NCBI GenBank assembly: GCA_020047775.1
Contig: JAIFNK010000059.1
Location: 1-7,234 of the forward strand
From: Akkermansia sp.
Lineage (GTDB): Bacteria; Verrucomicrobiota; Verrucomicrobiia; Verrucomicrobiales; Akkermansiaceae
Length of the DNA stretch: 7,234 bases
Reading direction: 5' to 3'
This document shows, one piece after another, positions 5,936 to 7,234 of this stretch; positions within the stretch are counted from its first letter, which is position 1; each line of letters opens with the position of its first letter. Both the position numbers and the translations under genes were made by a program. The notes beneath the pieces are model-generated. The model was not told where the DNA came from and ran no database searches. It worked only from the letters and a program-made list of their open reading frames with translations.

Positions 5936-6232
5936 TCATCCGGGCTCGTCGATCCGGATGATGCTTTCGATATCAGTGGAGATGAATTCCCGGCTTCCGA
6001 GCTGGAGGCGGAGTTTGCTTCCGGTTTGGCGGGTGTCCTTGGTAATGAGGTGAATCATCCCTTCCAGCGGGTTGAGTTCGCCGGTGAGCTGCACGCGGAC
6101 GCGGCGGCCGAGGATCACGCCGTGGCGGATCTCGAAGGCGCGTTTCTTCTCGTCGAGCTCCTGCTGCCATTTCCGGTGTCCTTGTTCGGACCCGTTCCCT
6201 GACAGGTCGAGCTCTCCCTGATCGAAATTCAT
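5936..6232 (-). CDS. Small protein with Sm-like/SH3-like beta-barrel pattern
   Basis: A 98-residue protein with no signal or membrane segment. Residues ~17-38 are a charged, probably helical segment (RKWQQELDEKKRAFE). Residues ~38-95 alternate like a small five-stranded barrel: GVILGRRVRVQLTGE, then LEGMIHLITKD, KLRLQLGSREF and ISTDIESIIRID. A glycine before a VxVxL strand, a second glycine before the next strand and a final I..I.I strand resemble the Sm1/Sm2 arrangement of Sm, LSm and Hfq proteins, which form RNA-binding rings. This is pattern reading, not a database match; another SH3-like barrel is equally possible. ATG 6232 is preferred. The frame is open back to 6478 but that extension overlaps the upstream gene and is Pro/Arg/Lys-rich noise. 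No Shine-Dalgarno is seen. A 23-codon micro-ORF bridges the 64-base gap from the upstream gene and ends in an ATGA overlap with this start. Confidence 0.75.
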   Translation of the reverse strand: MNFDQGELDLSGNGSEQGHRKWQQELDEKKRAFEIRHGVILGRRVRVQLTGELNPLEGMIHLITKDTRQTGSKLRLQLGSREFISTDIESIIRIDEPG

Positions 6233-6296
6233 GCGGGGAGGATTGCCCGTCCGGCGGGGCTTGGCCAGATTGGAATGATGGCGGCGACCGGCGGGT

Positions 6297-7196
6297 TCAT
6301 ATTTCCGCAGCCTGCCGGGCGATTTCCCGGAAGGCGGGACCGATCTGGGGGGCTGTCGATTTCCCTTCGATGCTAACGGCTCCTTGATAGCCGGCTTCCC
6401 TGAGGACGCGGAAGCACGGGCGGAAATCATCGCCCTGCACTCCGGGCAGGGTGCGGCCTTCTTTTTCGGCGATCTCAACGTGGACGACGACGTCCATCGC
6501 CGCCTTAAGGTCGGCCGGGGTGTCGCCAGCGCGGGCCATGTGATAGAGGTCCGCCAGCAAGCGGATGTTCGGGTGGCCGGCGGCGCGGATGAGAGCCGCG
6601 CCCTCGCCGATGTGGTTGATGTAGTTGCACTCTTCGGCGCGGAGTTGCTCGACGGTGACGGTGATGCCCTGGGCCTCGGCGAGCGGGCCGAGGAGTTTGA
6701 GAAGGGCGACGAATTGTGGATCCGCTTTTTCCCTGGTCCAGCCGTCAGGCAGTTGACGCGAGCCTCCGCTGCCGAAGACGATGAATTTTCCTCCTGCCAT
6801 CTTCATGCGGCGAAAGGTGGTGTCCGCCCACTTGAGAATCAGGTCGTGGTTGGCCTCCGGGCCGACACAGCGCAGATTGGCGGGACGGATGAAGCCGTTG
6901 CAGGCGAGGACCGGCAGCGGCGAGGCTTTGAGTTTTCCAAGGTTTTTCAGGAACTCCGCCTCGTCCTTGTCGGGGACCAGGAAGTTGCCGACGCTCTCGG
7001 TGAGAAACTCCGCGCCCGCCGCTTTGAGGTCCGCCGCCTTCTCGATAGGCGCGGCGATGCCCATGGCGGAGAACAGTTTTTTTGCGGGTTCGCCGGAAGC
7101 TCCCATCAGTTGGGGGGAGAAGGTTGTCGCGACCAGGGTGAGTGATCCGGCTTGTAGAAAACTCCTGCGGGTGGATGCATTCGGGAGAGGTCGCAT
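6297..7196 (-). CDS. Tat-exported sugar phosphate isomerase/epimerase-like TIM barrel
   Basis: Predicted metal-dependent TIM-barrel protein of the AP-endonuclease-2/xylose-isomerase-like family (Pfam PF01261), 299 residues. It begins with a twin-arginine signal, STRRSFLQAG at residues 8-17, followed by a hydrophobic stretch and a likely cut near MGASG, so it is exported folded to the periplasm. Candidate metal ligands sit as in tagatose/psicose 3-epimerases: Glu173 in TVEQL, Asp206 in LLADLYH, His229 in VVHVEIAE and Glu267 in SIEGK. The spacings of 33, 23 and 38 are close to the 33, 26 and 35 of D-tagatose 3-epimerase, and His209 follows Asp206 by three. Family and fold are well supported; the sugar substrate is unknown. 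ATG 7196 gives a standard Tat n-region, with 38 bases of upstream sequence visible and no clear Shine-Dalgarno or promoter. It ends in TGA inside ATATGA, overlapping a possible micro-ORF start. Confidence 0.9.
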   Translation of the reverse strand: MRPLPNASTRRSFLQAGSLTLVATTFSPQLMGASGEPAKKLFSAMGIAAPIEKAADLKAAGAEFLTESVGNFLVPDKDEAEFLKNLGKLKASPLPVLACNGFIRPANLRCVGPEANHDLILKWADTTFRRMKMAGGKFIVFGSGGSRQLPDGWTREKADPQFVALLKLLGPLAEAQGITVTVEQLRAEECNYINHIGEGAALIRAAGHPNIRLLADLYHMARAGDTPADLKAAMDVVVHVEIAEKEGRTLPGVQGDDFRPCFRVLREAGYQGAVSIEGKSTAPQIGPAFREIARQAAEI

Positions 7197-7234
7197 GGCT
7201 TGTGGGCTTCAAAGATGGAACACCTTGCCGCCGG

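Noticed and set aside
6233..6478. N-terminal extension of the small barrel protein to 180 residues
   Set aside because: The extension overlaps the upstream TIM-barrel gene and is basic, Pro-rich noise. ATG 6232 gives a compact domain.

Overview
The window is GC-rich bacterial chromosome and reads like a member of the Verrucomicrobiota, possibly near Luteolibacter or Haloferula. This is an inference from three things: a secreted DUF1080 protein, a Tat-exported sugar isomerase/epimerase-like TIM barrel, and a Gram-negative Kdo transferase. None of the five chosen internal start codons has a convincing Shine-Dalgarno sequence. No marker gene here fixes the taxonomy.

Layout. The plus strand carries the 3' part of cysS (2-1201) and then a secreted DUF1080 protein (1465-2118). 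About 480 bases without a convincing gene follow (2119-2598), holding a weak terminator, several inverted repeats and a possible small decayed ORF. From 2599 to the right edge everything is on the minus strand. In transcription order (right to left) the genes are: a Tat-exported TIM-barrel protein (7196-6297), a 98-residue protein resembling an Sm-like beta barrel (6232-5936), the lipopolysaccharide Kdo transferase waaA (5761-4487), an unrecognised 546-residue protein with an Arg/Gly-rich head, a lysine run and a Pro/Ala/Glu tail (4420-2780), and tRNA-Ser(GCU) (2688-2599).

How the parts relate. cysS and tRNA-Ser serve translation, and waaA serves lipid A-core synthesis. The DUF1080 protein and the TIM-barrel protein are probably extracytoplasmic carbohydrate enzymes of families that often share genomes, but here they sit on opposite strands about 4 kb apart. 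Two short gaps suggest co-transcribed pairs: waaA with the Arg/Gly-rich protein (66 bases), and the TIM-barrel gene with the small barrel gene (64 bases, exactly bridged by a 23-codon micro-ORF with ATGA overlaps at both ends). The 174 bases before waaA probably separate two transcription units.

Most of the window is ordinary housekeeping and accessory content. The least explained items are the Sm-like small protein, the Arg/Gly- and Lys-rich protein, the micro-ORF bridge, a tRNA-3'-end-like sequence abutting the 5' end of tRNA-Ser, and the structured repeats at 2381-2471. No CRISPR array, complete insertion sequence, phage gene or recognisable defence system was seen.
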